From the NCBI GenBank assembly GCA_016285615.1, contig JAEERB010000116.1, positions 1 through 7,422 on the forward strand: a DNA stretch of 7,422 nucleotides. Reading direction: 5' to 3'. This DNA is from Bacteroidales bacterium. Its GTDB lineage: Bacteria > Bacteroidota > Bacteroidia > Bacteroidales > WCHB1-69. The translations under genes and the position numbers were made by a program. Below, piece after piece: positions 6,219 through 7,422 of the stretch (the stretch's first letter is position 1; each line of letters starts with the position of its first letter). Under the pieces are notes generated by a model. That model searched no databases. It had not been told where the DNA came from and saw only the letters and a list, made by a program, of their open reading frames with translations.

Positions 6219-6224
6219 AAACTG
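6200..6224 (+). repeat. ACTGAAA heptanucleotide array overlapping the 3' end of tetR
   Basis: The units are ACTGAAA, ACTGAAA, AGTGAAA and a partial ACTG in exact 7-bp phase. The tetR stop TGA (6216-6218) lies inside the third unit. The same unit follows pdxJ at 4687-4714. Because 7 is not a multiple of 3, gain or loss of one unit would change the frame and the C-terminal tail of the regulator. Confidence 0.8.
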
Positions 6225-6227
6225 TAG

Positions 6228-6248
6228 AGATGATGATGTGCATCATCT
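6228..6248 (+). other. Small hairpin between tetR and the lipoprotein gene
   Basis: AGATGATG (6228-6235) pairs with CATCATCT (6241-6248) around a 5-base loop, followed by only two more T. An alternative register gives a 7-bp stem with a 2-base loop. It could be a weak terminator or attenuator after tetR, but the stem is AT-rich and the T-run short. Confidence 0.35.
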
Positions 6249-6271
6249 TTGCAACCAATAGCTAAAGTGTT

Positions 6272-6299
6272 AATTATCAATTATAAATTGTAAATTGTA
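6272..6299 (+). repeat. AT-rich heptanucleotide array running into a lipoprotein start codon
   Basis: There are four units in exact phase: AATTATC, AATTATA, AATTGTA, AATTGTA. The last A of the array is the A of the ATG at 6299. It is the same family, order and orientation as the array before galM (4604-4652 on the minus strand). It occupies the whole ribosome-binding region and has no Shine-Dalgarno sequence, which is normal for Bacteroidetes. Confidence 0.8.
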
Positions 6300-6778
6300 T
6301 GAAAAGAATACTGTTATTTTGCTTCGTCCTATTAGTTTGTATGACGGCATGCCAAAAAAACGTGCAACATTTTACGGGCGATTACAGTTACAAGATCTCC
6401 GGTAGCGTGACCGTAGAAGGCCTGATTGACGAGTACGACAAGATGCTCACCCCCCGTATCGGGCAGATGAATATTGTGCGGGTGAACGACAGCAAAGATC
6501 GCGTGATGATTACCATGAATGAGTCGGGCGGTCGGGCGTATGTCTGCTATGGTACTGTTTCGGGCAACCGTTTAACCATTGAGCCTTATACATTTACAGC
6601 TGAAGTGAGCCTGAATGCTACTGAGACGGGCGTTTATGATGTTAACGCTTATGGTGATGGCGAGCTGACCGACGATATGCTGGTGATACATCAGGTGTGG
6701 AATGGTGTGAAAACTACTGATGAGGATGTTGTATTTCAAGGAAATGATATCCTGATAGTTGCAAAACAAAATTCGTAG
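6299..6778 (+). CDS. Small lipoprotein of unknown function in the efflux cluster
   Basis: A 159-residue protein with a lipoprotein signal: MKR start, hydrophobic core, and lipobox MTAC with the lipidated Cys at 18. The mature part looks all-beta, with alternating strands such as DYSYKISGSVTVEG (28-41), DRVMITMNES (67-76), AYVCYGTVSGNRLTIEPY (80-97) and DMLVIHQVWNG (126-136). This resembles small lipocalin-like or calycin-like Bacteroidetes lipoproteins in overall pattern only; I cannot name a family. It sits between tetR (80 bp upstream) and the RND adaptor (94 bp downstream) on the same strand. It may belong to the TetR regulon and assist efflux or sense envelope stress, but the wide gaps and the hairpins on either side leave independent transcription possible. 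GC content is similar to the tetR gene. Confidence 0.85.
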   Translation: MKRILLFCFVLLVCMTACQKNVQHFTGDYSYKISGSVTVEGLIDEYDKMLTPRIGQMNIVRVNDSKDRVMITMNESGGRAYVCYGTVSGNRLTIEPYTFTAEVSLNATETGVYDVNAYGDGELTDDMLVIHQVWNGVKTTDEDVVFQGNDILIVAKQNS

Positions 6779-6793
6779 AAACACACGGAAAGT

Positions 6794-6824
6794 GAAGGAG
6801 ATGCCTTCGCACGCTAAAGCGTGC
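6794..6824 (+). other. Two adjacent hairpins between the lipoprotein and RND adaptor genes
   Basis: GAAGG (6794-6798) pairs with CCTTC (6804-6808) around five bases, and directly after it GCACGC (6809-6814) pairs with GCGTGC (6819-6824) around TAAA. The stretch through ~6835 (ending CTCGGAATGACG) has the look of a dispersed intergenic repeat seen in many genomes; this is recollection, and only one copy lies in the window. No T-run follows, so it is not a classic terminator, but it could attenuate or stabilise the transcript between the two genes. Confidence 0.45.
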
Positions 6825-6872
6825 TCGGAATGACGCTAATAATTAAAGTTTAAAGCTTTTAGAATGCTGAAT

Positions 6873-7422
6873 ATGAAACATATAACGATATATTTATCCC
6901 TTATTGTAGCACTGTTGCTCTCAGTTTCATCTTGCAAACGCAAGGTGGAATTGCGCGAGATTCAGCCTGTGGAGGTGAAGGTGCAAGTGATTGACACGCT
7001 GGAGCAGGGCTACGTCACGACCTACGTGGGTGAGGTGGAGGAGAACCTGTCGGTGGCCTTGAATTTTCCCACTGGCGGCACCGTGCAGAAACTGACGGTG
7101 CGTGAAGGCGACCGTGTGCGTGAAGGGCAACTGCTGGCCACAGTGGATAACAGTACGGCCCAGAATGCCTACAATGCAGCTAAAGCCTCGTTGCAGCAGG
7201 CCGAAGACGCCTACAAGAGATTGAAGAAGGTGTATGAGCAGGGGAGTGTGGCTGAAGTGAAATGGGTGGAGATGGAAACCAATCTGGAGAAGGCTCGCTC
7301 GATGGAGCAGATTGCACGCAAACAACTGGATGATTGTACATTATATGCGCCGTTTTCAGGCGTGGTGGGGCGTTGTAATGCCGAAGCCGGCAGCAATGTG
7401 CTGCCGCACGAAACGGTGCTGA
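6873..7422 (+). CDS. RND efflux periplasmic adaptor (HlyD/AcrA family), 3'-truncated
   Basis: The frame is open to the window end, so only the first 183 residues are present; family members usually have about 350-400. The signal peptide ends in lipobox VSSC with Cys21, so the adaptor is inner-membrane anchored like AcrA. Next come a first beta strand region (~45-65), the half lipoyl motif FPTGGTVQKLTVREGDRVREGQLLATVD (65-92), an alpha-helical hairpin (~95-152, rich in Ala, Gln, Glu and Lys) and the return lipoyl half beginning TLYAPFSGVVGR (156-167). Such adaptors link an inner-membrane RND pump to a TolC-like channel. The pump and channel genes are expected downstream. I chose ATG 6873 (MKHITIY) because it gives a normal signal peptide; ATG 6864, three codons upstream in frame, is possible. 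With tetR at 5586 it suggests a regulated drug or bile-type efflux operon; the substrate is unknown. Confidence 0.93.
   Translation, partial: MKHITIYLSLIVALLLSVSSCKRKVELREIQPVEVKVQVIDTLEQGYVTTYVGEVEENLSVALNFPTGGTVQKLTVREGDRVREGQLLATVDNSTAQNAYNAAKASLQQAEDAYKRLKKVYEQGSVAEVKWVEMETNLEKARSMEQIARKQLDDCTLYAPFSGVVGRCNAEAGSNVLPHETVL

Noticed and set aside
6852..6859. AAAGCTTT palindrome before the RND adaptor start
   Set aside because: An 8-bp palindrome in AT-rich sequence is expected by chance, and no promoter box or second copy supports a binding site.

Overview
The window looks like a chromosomal piece of a Bacteroidales bacterium (Bacteroides/Prevotella-like). The grounds are the Bacteroidetes form of PdxJ, many short lipoproteins with Bacteroidetes-style signal peptides, an outer-membrane beta-barrel of a type common in that order, no Shine-Dalgarno sites before the starts, and TAnnTTTG boxes (the Bacteroidetes -7 element) upstream of several genes. 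This is inferred from family features; no database was searched.

Left part (1-2781, plus strand): a compact run of four envelope or secreted proteins with visibly lower GC than the rest. The order is a 5'-truncated protein, an outer-membrane beta-barrel, a lipoprotein whose C-terminal half is paralogous to the truncated protein, and a small secreted protein of unknown function. The second and third genes overlap by ATGA. The run ends in a strong 12-bp stem terminator (2782-2809) that can serve both strands.

Middle part (2812-5431, minus strand): pdxJ (pyridoxine 5'-phosphate synthase), then a lipoprotein-type galM (aldose 1-epimerase), then udk (uridine kinase). GalM and udk are 12 bp apart and are probably one transcript. 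The 115-bp pdxJ-galM gap consists mostly of three kinds of 7-bp tandem repeat.

Right part (5432-7422, plus strand): a TetR/AcrR-family regulator, transcribed divergently from pdxJ, then a small lipoprotein, then the first 183 codons of an RND efflux periplasmic adaptor that runs off the window. The tetR promoter overlaps a perfect 9-bp inverted repeat (TTTTTGCAC-N16-GTGCAAAAA) ending at the tetR start codon, a good candidate autoregulatory operator. The likely model is a TetR-controlled tripartite efflux operon whose pump and outer-membrane channel lie beyond the window.

The least ordinary signals are the heptanucleotide arrays. The pdxJ-galM and tetR-lipoprotein gaps carry the same two heptad families in the same order relative to transcription: ACTGAAA-type at the 3' end of the upstream gene, and AATTATC/AATTGTA-type running up to the start codon of the downstream lipoprotein gene. 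In tetR the first array forms the last codons of the reading frame. Second is the tandem paralogue pair around the beta-barrel gene. No RNA genes, CRISPR arrays or insertion sequences were seen.
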